Of a stretch of DNA of 64,000 nucleotides, positions 1-8,600 are shown piece by piece. Position numbers and translations under genes: made by a program. The number at the start of each line of letters is the position of its first letter. The first letter of the stretch is position 1. Location of the stretch: positions 832,563 to 896,562 of the forward strand of contig JAHQVT010000006.1 in NCBI GenBank assembly GCA_019634165.1, given 5' to 3'. The notes under the pieces were generated by a model that was not told the DNA's origin, did not search any database, and saw nothing but the letters and a program-made list of their open reading frames with translations. This stretch comes from Rhodospirillales bacterium. GTDB lineage: Bacteria > Pseudomonadota > Alphaproteobacteria > Rhodospirillales > Thalassospiraceae.

Positions 1-2
1 CC

Positions 3-449
3 CCTGTCATGGTCGAGATTTTTCGACGTGCCGTCGAAGAACTTGGCGCAAACACCTATAATCCTGATCAAGTTGCTGTATGGGGAAGCTTACAACCAAC
101 CGAGGAACGCTTTGCTGAATTAATGAATGATGGGCGCTGTTGTCTTGTCGCGGTGGATGGCAACGATCAAGTCGTTGCATTCACCGATTTCGAAAAAGAT
201 GGCCATATCGGTTTTCTATATGCCCTGCCCGAAATTTCAGGAAGCGGGATTGTATCCGAACTTTATGACGCGCTTGAAACCGAGGCAAAAAAACAGAAAA
301 TCGGAAAGTTGTATTCCGAAGCCAGCGAACTGGCAAAATCCTTCCTGCTGAAAAAGGGATTTTCCGTGGTTGAACGCCGCGATTTCGAAGTCGCAGGCGT
401 TCCAATCCATAATTATGCCGTTGAAAAACGCCTGCGGGCCCCGCGTTAA
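3..449 (+). CDS. GNAT family N-acetyltransferase (5' end outside window)
   Basis: Probable acetyl-CoA dependent N-acetyltransferase of the YafP-like GNAT group. The visible protein has the helix after the first strand (MVEIFRRAVEEL), the central strands (CCLVAVDGNDQVVAFTDF) and the later region with GFLYALPEISGSGI and an alpha/beta end (GKLYSEASELAKSFLLKKGF). GNAT proteins of this kind normally have about 12-15 more residues (strand beta1, a pattern such as IRPAT) before the helix that begins at the ATG at position 9, and the frame stays open to the window edge. The real start is therefore probably upstream. It converges on pcaB across a bidirectional terminator. The substrate cannot be told. 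Confidence 0.8.
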   Translation, partial: PVMVEIFRRAVEELGANTYNPDQVAVWGSLQPTEERFAELMNDGRCCLVAVDGNDQVVAFTDFEKDGHIGFLYALPEISGSGIVSELYDALETEAKKQKIGKLYSEASELAKSFLLKKGFSVVERRDFEVAGVPIHNYAVEKRLRAPR

Positions 450-496
450 GCTGCCCCTCAATGCCCACAGGAATACCCACAGAAATGCCCAAACCA

Positions 497-522
497 AAAA
501 GGCTGCAATCGGGCAGCCTTTT
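497..522. terminator. Bidirectional rho-independent terminator
   Basis: A perfect 10-bp stem, AAAAGGCTGC and GCAGCCTTTT, with a six-base loop, lies between two convergent genes (GNAT and pcaB). The A-run before and T-run after the stem let it work in both directions. Confidence 0.85.
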
Positions 523-531
523 GATGTTTGA

Positions 532-1869
532 TCAATCGCGCAATCCGCGCTTGGCCGTGACAACAACCCGATCAACAAAGACTTCCGCCTGTCCGACATA
601 ATTGGCCGGGTTTCTGACATGCGCCCAATCGACTGGCGCATCGGTCAGTTTTGGCAGTTCATCAAACAGGTTTGAATTGTTTGCAGCAGATTTGGCGATG
701 GCGTCTTTCACCAGTTTATCTGCACCATCCCGACCAAGATGATCGGCCAGCGCAAATGTCGCGGCCTCGGCCAACATCGCACCACGTGACAGTTCAAGGT
801 TTTCGGCCATACGATCTGTATTAACTTTAAGCGACGGCACCATATCGACCGCCTGCGCTAATGCTGTCCCCGCCGCAATGATGATTTGCGGCAAGGTCAA
901 CCATTCCAAAAGCCAGCTAGACCCGCAGCGTTCATGATCATGAATCTGTGACTGACTAAACACCCCAAGTTGCCCCGCATTAAAGCGCGCCAATGTCACA
1001 AGCATTTCGGCCTGAACCGGGTTGGATTTATGCGGCATGGTTGATGATCCACCGCCTTTACCCGGTTGCACTTCGGCGATTTCCGATTGCGCGAGTAAAA
1101 CAAGGTCTTGCCCCATTTTACCAAGTGCTCCGGTTAACGCTGTTAACTGACTTGCAAAATCGACCAAAACATCGCGCTGGGCATGCCACGGCATATCTGC
1201 AGATGGAAGTTCAAGCTCCTCGGCAAGGTTGCTTTCAACCTCGCCCGCCTTGGCCCCGATGGATGCCAGCGTTCCCGCAGCACCGCCAAAAGAAATCCGC
1301 AACAAATCATGCGACAAACTATCAATTCGGCGATCAATCCGCACAAGTGGGGCTAGCCATCCTGCGGCCTTTAGTCCAAATGTGGTCGGCACCGCCTGTT
1401 GTGATCGTGTGCGCCCAATCATCACAGTTCGACGATGGTTCTCGGCAAGAATGGACAATGCCTTGGCCAGTTTACGAATGCGGCGGCGGATAATGCCAAT
1501 GGCATCACGCAGACGTAGAACAAGCCCGCTATCAACCACGTCCTGACTTGTCACACCAAAATGAACAAAGCGGGCATCGTCACCGCCAATTTCCGCCTTA
1601 AGCGCTTTGACCAATGCCGGAACAGGAACACCTGCACTTGCCGTTCCCGCCGCAAGGGACGCCGGGTCAGGATCAAATTCCCGACAAACTTCCGCAATGC
1701 GCGTCGCACTTTTCGCAGGGATCACACCTGCGCGGGCTTCGGCCGCGGCAAGGGCTGATTCAAATAGCAGCATGGATGCAATCTGTGCCTTGTCATCAAA
1801 CAGGGCGGCAATTTCCGGATCGGAAAACAGATCCCCAAGCAGGGCAGAATCAAAAGGCGAAATCGTCAT
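532..1869 (-). CDS. pcaB: 3-carboxy-cis,cis-muconate cycloisomerase
   Basis: Catalyses cyclisation of beta-carboxy-cis,cis-muconate to gamma-carboxymuconolactone, the step after ring cleavage by PcaHG. The 445-residue protein belongs to the fumarase/aspartase superfamily and carries its signature GSSTMPHKSNPV near the middle, plus the usual FVHFGVTSQDVVDSG segment. I chose the ATG at 1869 (MTISPFDSALLGDLF) because it begins the family's normal N-terminus and has GGTGGA upstream. A longer frame to 1935 lacks a ribosome binding site and its extra residues do not look like the family. It is the last gene of the pca cluster, but a hairpin terminator and a 148-bp gap separate it from pcaF, so it may have its own promoter. 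Confidence 0.93.
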   Translation of the reverse strand: MTISPFDSALLGDLFSDPEIAALFDDKAQIASMLLFESALAAAEARAGVIPAKSATRIAEVCREFDPDPASLAAGTASAGVPVPALVKALKAEIGGDDARFVHFGVTSQDVVDSGLVLRLRDAIGIIRRRIRKLAKALSILAENHRRTVMIGRTRSQQAVPTTFGLKAAGWLAPLVRIDRRIDSLSHDLLRISFGGAAGTLASIGAKAGEVESNLAEELELPSADMPWHAQRDVLVDFASQLTALTGALGKMGQDLVLLAQSEIAEVQPGKGGGSSTMPHKSNPVQAEMLVTLARFNAGQLGVFSQSQIHDHERCGSSWLLEWLTLPQIIIAAGTALAQAVDMVPSLKVNTDRMAENLELSRGAMLAEAATFALADHLGRDGADKLVKDAIAKSAANNSNLFDELPKLTDAPVDWAHVRNPANYVGQAEVFVDRVVVTAKRGLRD

Positions 1870-1954
1870 CAGGCTTAATCCACCATCATAAACAGGTGAG
1901 AATTCAAGTTGATAGTGTCGCGCCGCAAACACCATTGGTCAACAATACATAAAG

Positions 1955-1992
1955 AAGCCCCTGCCCGTCAGATACGGCACAGGGGCTTTTTT
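1955..1992 (-). terminator. Hairpin terminator between pcaF and pcaB
   Basis: AAGCCCCTG pairs with CAGGGGCTT, extended by an inner CCGT/ACGG. The downstream side on the minus strand is T-rich. It would end or attenuate transcription leaving pcaF and so separates pcaB from the main operon. Confidence 0.75.
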
Positions 1993-2017
1993 AACAGATC
2001 AATTCGCTGCCACTGAT

Positions 2018-3223
2018 CTAGACAGCTTCAAGCGCAATCGCAATGCCCTGACCAACCCCGATACACATAGTGGCCAATGCATATTTGCCACCTGTGCGCT
2101 TCAACTGAAGGGCAGCCGTACCAGCAATGCGTGCACCCGACATCCCCAATGGATGACCAAGTGCAATCGCCCCACCATTCGGGTTTACCCGTGCATCATC
2201 ATCGGCAATGCCAAGATCACGAAGGGTCGCAAGACCTTGGGAAGCAAAGGCTTCGTTCAACTCGATCACGTCAAGCTGATCGGTTGACCAACCAAGACGT
2301 GCCAAAAGCTTCTTGCTGGCCGGTGCCGGGCCAAAGCCCATGATACGCGGCGCAACACCTGCGGTCGCACCACCAACAACCTTGGCAATCGGGGTCAGGC
2401 CATATTTCTTGACCGCGGCTTCCGATGCAATGATCAGGGCAGCCGCCCCGTCATTCACACCCGATGCATTGCCTGCCGTAACCGAACCGCCTTCACGGAA
2501 CGGGGTCGGCAATTTGCCAAGTTTTTCGGCCGTGGTGCCCGGACGCGGATGTTCATCCTTATCGACAACAATCGGATCACCTTTGCGCTGCGGAATGGTG
2601 ACCGGGGTAATTTCCTGCCCCAGAACGCCATTTTCCTGTGCGGCAACGGCTTTGTCCTGTGAACGTGCTGCAAACACGTCCTGATCAGCGCGCGAAATAT
2701 TGAAATCTTCGGCAACGTTTTCACCGGTTTCCGGCATGGAATCCACGCCGTACTGCTTTTTCATCACCGGATTAACAAAGCGCCAGCCAATGGTCGTGTC
2801 ATAGATTTCTGCATTGCGCGAGAATGCCGAGGATGCCTTGGGCATCACGAACGGCGCACGCGACATGCTTTCGACACCACCGGCAATCATCACTTCCTGC
2901 TCGCCCGATTTGATCGCACGTGCGGCAATAATGATCGCATCCATACCAGAACCGCACAAACGGTTAACCGTGGTACCCGTAACCGTTTCTGGCAAACCGG
3001 CCAGAAGTGCTGACATGCGTGCAACGTTACGGTTGTCTTCGCCCGCCTGATTGGCACAGCCAAACACGATGTCATCAACAGCCGCAAAATCCAGACCCGG
3101 ATTGCGCTCCATCAATGCCTTAAGCGGCACAGCACCCAGATCGTCGGCACGCACCTGCGACAAGCTGCCACCAAAGCGGCCAATCGGGGTACGGATATAA
3201 TCGCAAATATATGCGTCAGCCAT
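2018..3223 (-). CDS. pcaF: 3-oxoadipyl-CoA thiolase (acetyl-CoA acyltransferase)
   Basis: Last step of the beta-ketoadipate pathway: thiolytic cleavage of 3-oxoadipyl-CoA to succinyl-CoA and acetyl-CoA. The 401-residue protein has the whole thiolase pattern: nucleophilic Cys about residue 90 in CGSGMD, GHPLGMSGAR with the catalytic His about 357, and the second Cys about 387 in MCIGVGQG. The N-terminus ADAYICDYIRTPIGRFGGSLS is typical of PcaF rather than of biosynthetic PhaA thiolases. The gene sits 24 bp after pcaJ, as the third CoA-stage gene of the operon. Confidence 0.93.
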   Translation of the reverse strand: MADAYICDYIRTPIGRFGGSLSQVRADDLGAVPLKALMERNPGLDFAAVDDIVFGCANQAGEDNRNVARMSALLAGLPETVTGTTVNRLCGSGMDAIIIAARAIKSGEQEVMIAGGVESMSRAPFVMPKASSAFSRNAEIYDTTIGWRFVNPVMKKQYGVDSMPETGENVAEDFNISRADQDVFAARSQDKAVAAQENGVLGQEITPVTIPQRKGDPIVVDKDEHPRPGTTAEKLGKLPTPFREGGSVTAGNASGVNDGAAALIIASEAAVKKYGLTPIAKVVGGATAGVAPRIMGFGPAPASKKLLARLGWSTDQLDVIELNEAFASQGLATLRDLGIADDDARVNPNGGAIALGHPLGMSGARIAGTAALQLKRTGGKYALATMCIGVGQGIAIALEAV

Positions 3224-3247
3224 TTTTATAGATCCTTTTTAATGCCC

Positions 3248-4021
3248 TTACTGCTGGTCGCCATGCGCCTTGGCAGTACGGGCATGCAGTTCACGCAGAA
3301 CCTGCAATTCTTTTTCGGTCGGGATCGCAGTTTCGGCGACTTCGTCGGCAAATTCAACAACCCAACCTGTATTTTCAATGATGTCTTCGCGGGTAACACC
3401 CGGATGGATCGACGTCACGATGAAGTTCTTGCCCACCGGATGCGGTTCCATGATGCAAAGATCGGTAATCAAACGCGAAGGGCCTTTGGTATCAACGCCG
3501 TAAGACGCGCGATCATCGCCACCCTTGCCATGACCAAGCGAGGTGACAAAATCGATCTTTTCAACAAAGCCACGTTTGCTTTGCTTCATCACCAAAAAGA
3601 CTTCACCGCAACTCGTCGCAATTTCTGGCGCACCGCCGCCGCCCGGAAGGCGGACTTTCGGATCGTCGTAATCGCCAATCACGGTGGTATTGATATTGCC
3701 AAACTTATCAAGCTGGGCCGCACCAAGGAAACCAACGGAAATCTTGCCACCCTGCAGCCAGTAACGGAACATTTCCGGCACAGCAACCGTGTTCACAGCC
3801 GTTTCGCAAAGCTCGCCATCGCCAATCGAAAGCGGCAAGACATCGGGCTTGGTGCCAATCGTGCCACTTTCATAAATCAGGGTCAGTTCAGGTGCATGGG
3901 TCAGGCGCGCCAGATTACAGGCGGCTGATGGCATACCGATACCAACAAAGCACACATCGTCGTTTTTAAGCGCACGTGCGGCGGATACCGTCATCATTTC
4001 AGTCGGGGTATATTCAACCAT
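3248..4021 (-). CDS. pcaJ: 3-oxoadipate CoA-transferase subunit B
   Basis: Beta subunit of the enzyme that moves CoA from succinyl-CoA to 3-oxoadipate. The protein has 257 residues. The class I CoA-transferase active-site glutamate is about residue 51 (YESGTIG), and a glycine-rich segment PGGGGAPEIATSC follows. The length and that of its partner (284 residues) match the glutaconate CoA-transferase-like type of 3-oxoadipate transferase (CatIJ/PcaIJ of about 31 and 27 kDa) rather than the shorter SCOT-like enzyme of Pseudomonas putida. The start is the ATG preceded by GGAG. The 14-bp gap after pcaI supports translation from one message. Confidence 0.9.
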   Translation of the reverse strand: MVEYTPTEMMTVSAARALKNDDVCFVGIGMPSAACNLARLTHAPELTLIYESGTIGTKPDVLPLSIGDGELCETAVNTVAVPEMFRYWLQGGKISVGFLGAAQLDKFGNINTTVIGDYDDPKVRLPGGGGAPEIATSCGEVFLVMKQSKRGFVEKIDFVTSLGHGKGGDDRASYGVDTKGPSRLITDLCIMEPHPVGKNFIVTSIHPGVTREDIIENTGWVVEFADEVAETAIPTEKELQVLRELHARTAKAHGDQQ

Positions 4022-4035
4022 GATCTTTTCTCCGC

Positions 4036-4890
4036 TTAGCCCTTGTTTGCTTCACGTTTGGCCGCGAAATCTTCGGGACCACCATTCATGACATGCTCTT
4101 CAATCCAAGCCAGGAACGCTTCGCGGTCACGCGCGATCGGGTCCCAAGCTTTGTAAAAGGCATTGTCGCGCTTGTAATATCCTTGGGCATAGGACGGATG
4201 GGCCCCACCTGGAATTTCAACAATCGCCGTAACCGCCCAGTTCGGCAGCATCACAGCATTCGGTGAAATATCGCCAAAATCATCAACGATCTCTTCGACT
4301 GTAATGATGGATTTTTTGGCTGCCAGTACGGCTTCTTTCTGAACACCGACAATGCCTTCAAACAGGACATCGCCCTTTTTGTTGGCTTTCTGCGCATGAA
4401 CGACCGTCGCATCCGGGCGGATCGACGGTACAGCAGCCAGACTTTCACCGGTGAACGGGCATTCGATGAATTTGATGTTCTTGTTCACACGCGGCAATTC
4501 AGCACCACGGTAGCCTTTAAACACTGCACAAGGAAGGCCAGCAGCCCCCGCATCATATGCATTTGCCATCGCCGCATGGCTATGTTCTTCGATTTCAAGT
4601 TTGTGCGGCCAGTGTTCCTGAACCGCTTCACGCAAACGGTGAAGCGACCCGACACCGGGGTTCCCCCCCCACGAGAAAACGAGTTTCTTCGCACAGCCTG
4701 CACCGATCAGTTGATCATAAATCATATCAGGCGTCATACGGATCAAGGTCAAATCCTTGATCCCCTGACGGATGATCTCATGACCAGCGGCATGTGGGAT
4801 AAGATGGGTGAAGCCTTCCATCGCGATGGTATCGCCATCCTTAACGCAGGACGCGACAGCTTCTTTAAGCGACATGAAACGTGCAACCAC
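4036..4890 (-). CDS. pcaI: 3-oxoadipate CoA-transferase subunit A
   Basis: Alpha subunit of 3-oxoadipate:succinyl-CoA transferase, 284 residues. The N-terminal segment MEGFTHLIPHAAGHEIIRQG replaces the GGFG loop of SCOT-type subunits and marks the glutaconate CoA-transferase-like family. I use a GTG start at 4890 because AGGAG lies seven bases upstream. The next in-frame ATG (MSLKEAV) is only five codons later. The 136-bp gap before it, after pcaG, is the longest inside the pcaD-to-pcaF run and holds a large hairpin. Confidence 0.9.
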   Translation of the reverse strand: MVARFMSLKEAVASCVKDGDTIAMEGFTHLIPHAAGHEIIRQGIKDLTLIRMTPDMIYDQLIGAGCAKKLVFSWGGNPGVGSLHRLREAVQEHWPHKLEIEEHSHAAMANAYDAGAAGLPCAVFKGYRGAELPRVNKNIKFIECPFTGESLAAVPSIRPDATVVHAQKANKKGDVLFEGIVGVQKEAVLAAKKSIITVEEIVDDFGDISPNAVMLPNWAVTAIVEIPGGAHPSYAQGYYKRDNAFYKAWDPIARDREAFLAWIEEHVMNGGPEDFAAKREANKG

Positions 4891-4965
4891 GGTAAAACTC
4901 CTGTGGTATCAAACAAAAACGGAACAAACGCGGGGCCAATGCCCCTTGAGCGCGGGAAATAAGGT

Positions 4966-5014
4966 CGATGGCTGCGACCGCCGGCTTTCCCCAAAGCAGC
5001 GGACGCAGCCATCG
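4966..5014 (-). other. Intercistronic hairpin between pcaG and pcaI
   Basis: CGATGGCTGCG (4966-4976) and CGCAGCCATCG (5004-5014) form a perfect 11-bp stem, and CCGC/GCGG pair inside the loop. A second small inverted repeat, GGGGC-caat-GCCCC, lies at about 4932-4945. No T-run follows on the minus strand, so it looks more like an RNA-processing or stability element than a terminator. Confidence 0.6.
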
Positions 5015-5026
5015 GGCCAAATCGAC

Positions 5027-5614
5027 TTACACGTCGAAGAACACGGTTTCCGCGTCCCCCTGCATGTGAATATCGATCTGGTATTCGATCCCCGTCGGGG
5101 TCTGGATGCGCTTGGCAACCAAGCTATTGCGACGGTCTGCCGGAACCGATTGCAAGACAGCGTCTTTTGCATTCAATTCAGCTTCGTCGTCAAAATAGAA
5201 ACGGGTAAAGGCGTGCACCAACATGCCGCGCATAAACACGATCACATTGACAAACGGTGCTTGTGCATCTTCGACCACACCCGGCTTGATCGTATCAAAC
5301 CAAAACCGGTTATTGGCATCTGTACCCGTGCCACAACGGCCAAGGCCGCGGAAACCGGTATCGGCAACATCAACTGGCTTTTCGCTGTAGACGCCATCGG
5401 CATCGGCCTGCCAAATTTCGATCATGGCATCATTGACGCGGTTATTTTCGCCATCAAACACCGTGCCGGTAATGCGGATATGTTCGCCCTTGGCGTCCGA
5501 TCCGGCAACGGTCGGCGTGACAATATCGCTAAAGTCGTAACCATACTGCCCTGCGGTCAAGCCATAGGCGAAATACGGGCCAACCGTCTGTGAGGGGGTT
5601 TCACCATATGCCAT
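5027..5614 (-). CDS. pcaG: Protocatechuate 3,4-dioxygenase alpha subunit
   Basis: Alpha subunit of the intradiol ring-cleavage enzyme that opens protocatechuate to beta-carboxy-cis,cis-muconate. The 195 residues follow the family from the N-terminus (ETPSQTVGPYFAYGLT) through the intradiol core (EIWQADADGVY, FRGLGRCGT, FWFDTIKPG). As in other alpha subunits, the iron-binding His pair of the beta subunit is absent. The equivalent stretch reads APFVNVIVFMRGML. It begins three bases after the pcaH stop codon, so the two subunits are surely translated together. Confidence 0.94.
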   Translation of the reverse strand: MAYGETPSQTVGPYFAYGLTAGQYGYDFSDIVTPTVAGSDAKGEHIRITGTVFDGENNRVNDAMIEIWQADADGVYSEKPVDVADTGFRGLGRCGTGTDANNRFWFDTIKPGVVEDAQAPFVNVIVFMRGMLVHAFTRFYFDDEAELNAKDAVLQSVPADRRNSLVAKRIQTPTGIEYQIDIHMQGDAETVFFDV

Positions 5615-5617
5615 GAC

Positions 5618-6319
5618 TTAATTCTCCATCGGGGTGGCATTGCGTCCGCGCAGGACAATGTCAAACTGATAACCCAGCGCAAAGCCTTCCTCGGTTTTTT
5701 CAATCGAGAATTTGGAAATCAGGCGTTCACGTGCTGCCGCATCCTTGGTTTCAAGGAAGATCGGATCAAGTTCAAGCAGCGGGTCACCCGGAAAATACAT
5801 CTGGGTCACAAGACGGGTCGCAAAACCCGGCCCGAAAACCGACAGATGGATATGGTTCGGACGCCACGCATTGAAATGGTTGCCCCACGGATAGGCCCCC
5901 GGCTTGATGGTATAGAATTTGTAATTGCCGTTGGCATCGGTCATGCAACGCCCCGAACCACGGAAGTTCGGATCAAGCGGCGCTTCATGCTGGTCAACTT
6001 TATGAACATAGCGACCAGCAGAGTTCGCCTGCCAGATTTCCACAACAATATTTGGCTGCGGACGGCCATCGGTATCAAGAACCCGGCCATGGACAACAAT
6101 ACGTTCGCCAATCGGCTCACCGTTGGTGACACCGTTCTTGGTCAAGTCATGATCAAGTTTACGCACAGCAGCCGGGGCAAAGCGCGGACCCGTGCCCTCG
6201 GTCAGGCCCGACTGAATGGCAAGTGCCGGACGTGTCGGACCACGCAAAACGGTGGATTTATATCCTGGGGCGATGAACGGGGCGTGGGAACCCCAGTCAC
6301 GCGGTTTGAAGGTGGACAT
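5618..6319 (-). CDS. pcaH: Protocatechuate 3,4-dioxygenase beta subunit (iron-bearing)
   Basis: Catalytic Fe(III) subunit of protocatechuate 3,4-dioxygenase, 233 residues. The four expected iron ligands are all recognisable: Tyr in NSAGRYVHK, Tyr in PGAYPWGNH, and the two His of RPNHIHLSVFG. The N-terminal portion (RDWGSHAPFIAPGYKSTVLRGP) is the usual extension of beta subunits. Product and partner are fixed by the adjoining pcaG and pcaC. Its start is five bases from the pcaC stop. Confidence 0.95.
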   Translation of the reverse strand: MSTFKPRDWGSHAPFIAPGYKSTVLRGPTRPALAIQSGLTEGTGPRFAPAAVRKLDHDLTKNGVTNGEPIGERIVVHGRVLDTDGRPQPNIVVEIWQANSAGRYVHKVDQHEAPLDPNFRGSGRCMTDANGNYKFYTIKPGAYPWGNHFNAWRPNHIHLSVFGPGFATRLVTQMYFPGDPLLELDPIFLETKDAAARERLISKFSIEKTEEGFALGYQFDIVLRGRNATPMEN

Positions 6320-6324
6320 ATGGC

Positions 6325-6717
6325 TTACTCTCCCTTGGATGCCGCGTCGATCTCGGCATAGGTTTGCTTGGCAATGCGGAATGCCGTATTGGCGGCGGGA
6401 ACGCCGGCATAGACCGCAACATGCATCAGGGTTTCACGGATGTCATCGCGTGTTGCCCCGGTATTCAAAGTCGCCCGAATATGCATGGCGAGTTCTTCTT
6501 CGTGACCAAGTCCGGCAAGCAAAGCAATGGTCACAATCGACCGCTCACGCTTGGTGAATTTGTCGCTCGTCCAAACACCGTTCCAGACATTTTCGGTGAT
6601 ATAGCGCTGAAAACCTTCGTCAATTTCAGTGATGTTTTTCGACGCACGATCAACATGCGCATCACCCAAAACAGAACGGCGGGTTTTCATGCCAACGTCA
6701 TACCGGCTCTCAGACAA
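6325..6717 (-). CDS. pcaC: 4-carboxymuconolactone decarboxylase
   Basis: Decarboxylates gamma-carboxymuconolactone to 3-oxoadipate enol-lactone. The 130-residue length is that of a stand-alone PcaC. In some actinobacteria it is fused to PcaD, but here the two are separate. The CMD core is visible in WTSDKFTKRERSIVTIALLAGLGHEEELAMHIRATLNTGATRDDIRETLMHV when read as consecutive short motifs: KRERS, GHEEELAMH and ETLMHVAVYAG. Its start overlaps the end of pcaD by eight bases, so coupled translation is likely. Confidence 0.93.
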   Translation of the reverse strand: MSESRYDVGMKTRRSVLGDAHVDRASKNITEIDEGFQRYITENVWNGVWTSDKFTKRERSIVTIALLAGLGHEEELAMHIRATLNTGATRDDIRETLMHVAVYAGVPAANTAFRIAKQTYAEIDAASKGE

Positions 6718-7510
6718 GGTTCTTCTCCTTGGTAAATCGGTCGATCAACCGGGTAAGCAATTCTGGGGTTTCGATACAGGGCAGATGCCCGACCCCGTCT
6801 ATCAATTCAAATTGTGCATCGGGGATCATGGACACCATTTCGCGCACCACTTCTGGCGGTGTTGCCAGATCTTCCGATCCGCAAATGCAAAGTGTCGGCA
6901 CAGCAATTTTTCCGGCAGCTTCGCGCAGATCGCCATCGCGCAGCGCAACACATGTGCCGATATATCCTGCCGCCGTCGTGCGAACCAGCATGTCGCGATA
7001 CATCGCGGTTTCAAGTACACGGTCTTTGCGGAAAGTCGGTGACAACCAGCGTTCAATAATCGCATCGCCAAGGCTTTCCAGCCCATCGGCTTTGATCGCC
7101 TCGATCCGTGTATTCCAACCGTCATAATCGCCAAGTTTGGGCGCGGTATCACACAAGATCAGGCCGCGAACACGTTGGGGCTGCTGTTCGGTCACTTTCT
7201 GGGCAATCAAGCCGCCAACCGACAGGCCGCAAATAATCACTTCATTCAGACCAAGATGATCCAGCAACCCGATCAGATCATTGGCATGCAGCGAAATGTC
7301 ATATGGCGCATCGCCAATTCCCGACAATCCATGACCGCGCTTGTCATAGGTAACAATGTTAAAACGTTTGGAAAGGACGCTGACAACATCATCCCAAATG
7401 CGCAAATCCGTGCCGAGTGAATTGGCAAATACCATCGCCGGACCATCTTTGGGACCGGTCTGGCAGTAATGAATATGTGTCCCGTTGACCGGGGCAACTT
7501 GTAAACTCAT
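6710..7510 (-). CDS. pcaD: 3-oxoadipate enol-lactonase
   Basis: Alpha/beta hydrolase that opens 3-oxoadipate enol-lactone to 3-oxoadipate. The 266 residues show the nucleophile elbow GLSVGG with Ser about residue 97, an acid in CGSEDLATPPEVV and the catalytic His in GVGHLPCIETP. The oxyanion segment FANSLGTDLRIWD is typical of PcaD. It is the first gene of the pca operon. Its ATG lies 46 bases from the proposed PcaQ operator, and pcaQ is read divergently. Confidence 0.93.
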   Translation of the reverse strand: MSLQVAPVNGTHIHYCQTGPKDGPAMVFANSLGTDLRIWDDVVSVLSKRFNIVTYDKRGHGLSGIGDAPYDISLHANDLIGLLDHLGLNEVIICGLSVGGLIAQKVTEQQPQRVRGLILCDTAPKLGDYDGWNTRIEAIKADGLESLGDAIIERWLSPTFRKDRVLETAMYRDMLVRTTAAGYIGTCVALRDGDLREAAGKIAVPTLCICGSEDLATPPEVVREMVSMIPDAQFELIDGVGHLPCIETPELLTRLIDRFTKEKNLV

Positions 7511-7555
7511 GTCGTTTCCACCCTGCTTATTTGCGCCTACATTCGCAGACGGTTT

Positions 7556-7605
7556 TGGTTATGTAAAATGAGGAATTGCGTATTTTGCATAACTATATAA
7601 TTATG
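7556..7605. promoter_or_regulatory. Candidate PcaQ operator in the pcaD-pcaQ gap
   Basis: TGGTTATG (7556-7563), 24 bases, then CATAACTA (7588-7595). The right half is also the left arm of an 18-bp near-palindrome, CATAACTATATAATTATG (7588-7605), of LysR type. The same TGGTTATG-N24-CATAAC arrangement stands upstream of the neighbouring TRAP operon (8601-8640). PcaQ of rhizobia is known to use ATAACC half-sites, although in ATAACC-N4-GGTTAA spacing. Confidence 0.65.
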
Positions 7606-7653
7606 AATAGCCACTTAATAAGTTCATTCCACAACGTCGCGACGTAGGCACGC

Positions 7654-8595
7654 ATGCTTGATCAACGCATTAAATTCCGCCACCTGACTTGCTTTCTCGA
7701 AGTTGCCCGTCAACGAAGCGTGGTCAAGGCCGCTGACACATTATCCATAACCCAACCCGCCGTTTCCAAAACCATTCGCGAACTTGAAGAACATCTTGAT
7801 GCGCGTCTGTTTGACCGATCCAAGCGCGGCGTGACCTTAACCGATTTTGGCAAAGTATTTTTGCGCTATGCCGGGGCCAGTGTCACTGCCCTTCGCCAAG
7901 GTGTCGACAGCATCAGTCAGGTCCGCATGCAAGGTGGGCTTTCGATCAATCTGGGGGTACTGCCCACAGTAGCTGCCAGTGTCATGCCTCATGCCATCCG
8001 ACGATTTAAAACACTTAGTCCCGATACCACGGTTAAGGTGGTTGCCGGGCCGAACGTCATGTTGATGGGGCAATTACGGGTGGGTGAGCTTGATCTTGTC
8101 GTCGGGCGTCTGGCTGAACCCGATCAGATGTCGGGGCTTTCATTCATCCATCTCTATTCCGAACATATATCCTTGGTCGCACGCCCCGGCCATCCGCTGA
8201 TGGCCGATAAAAATCCAGACATTACCCGCATTCGCGAATTTACCGTTCTGGTCCCGCCCAAACATGCGATTATTCACCCAACGGTCGATAAAATGCTGAT
8301 CGCGCATGGGATTGGCGCACTCCCGGATCGTATCGAAACTGTTTCGACATCCTTCGGACGCGCCTTTACCCGTGAAACAGACGCCATCTGGATCATCTCG
8401 AACGGGGCGGTCGCATCTGACATCGCAGACGGCCATCTTGTTGAATTACCTATAGATACCAGTGATACCTTCGGGCCGGTGGGACTGACCACACGCATTG
8501 ATTCACCCATATCCCCACCCGTCGAGATACTTATTAATGCTGTTCGGGAAGAAGCATCCCTGCATCATGCCACCCATTCAGGGGCTGTAACATAA
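7654..8595 (+). CDS. pcaQ: LysR-type regulator of protocatechuate catabolism
   Basis: LysR family regulator, 313 residues, divergent from the pca operon. The N-terminal helix-turn-helix is clear (FLEVARQRSVVKAADTLSITQPAVSKTIRELEEHLDARLFDRSKRGVTLT), followed by a LysR substrate-binding domain. The start RIKFRHLTCFLEVARQRS resembles PcaQ of rhizobia. PcaQ proteins activate pca genes with beta-carboxy-cis,cis-muconate as co-inducer. That this ligand applies here is inference. A gene following on the same strand, a TRAP operon, has a matching operator, so it is likely a target too. Confidence 0.85.
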   Translation: MLDQRIKFRHLTCFLEVARQRSVVKAADTLSITQPAVSKTIRELEEHLDARLFDRSKRGVTLTDFGKVFLRYAGASVTALRQGVDSISQVRMQGGLSINLGVLPTVAASVMPHAIRRFKTLSPDTTVKVVAGPNVMLMGQLRVGELDLVVGRLAEPDQMSGLSFIHLYSEHISLVARPGHPLMADKNPDITRIREFTVLVPPKHAIIHPTVDKMLIAHGIGALPDRIETVSTSFGRAFTRETDAIWIISNGAVASDIADGHLVELPIDTSDTFGPVGLTTRIDSPISPPVEILINAVREEASLHHATHSGAVT

Positions 8596-8600
8596 TCGTT

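Noticed and set aside
1870..1935. Longer start of pcaB at 1935
   Set aside because: No ribosome binding site, extra residues unlike the family, and the ATG at 1869 has a good leader.
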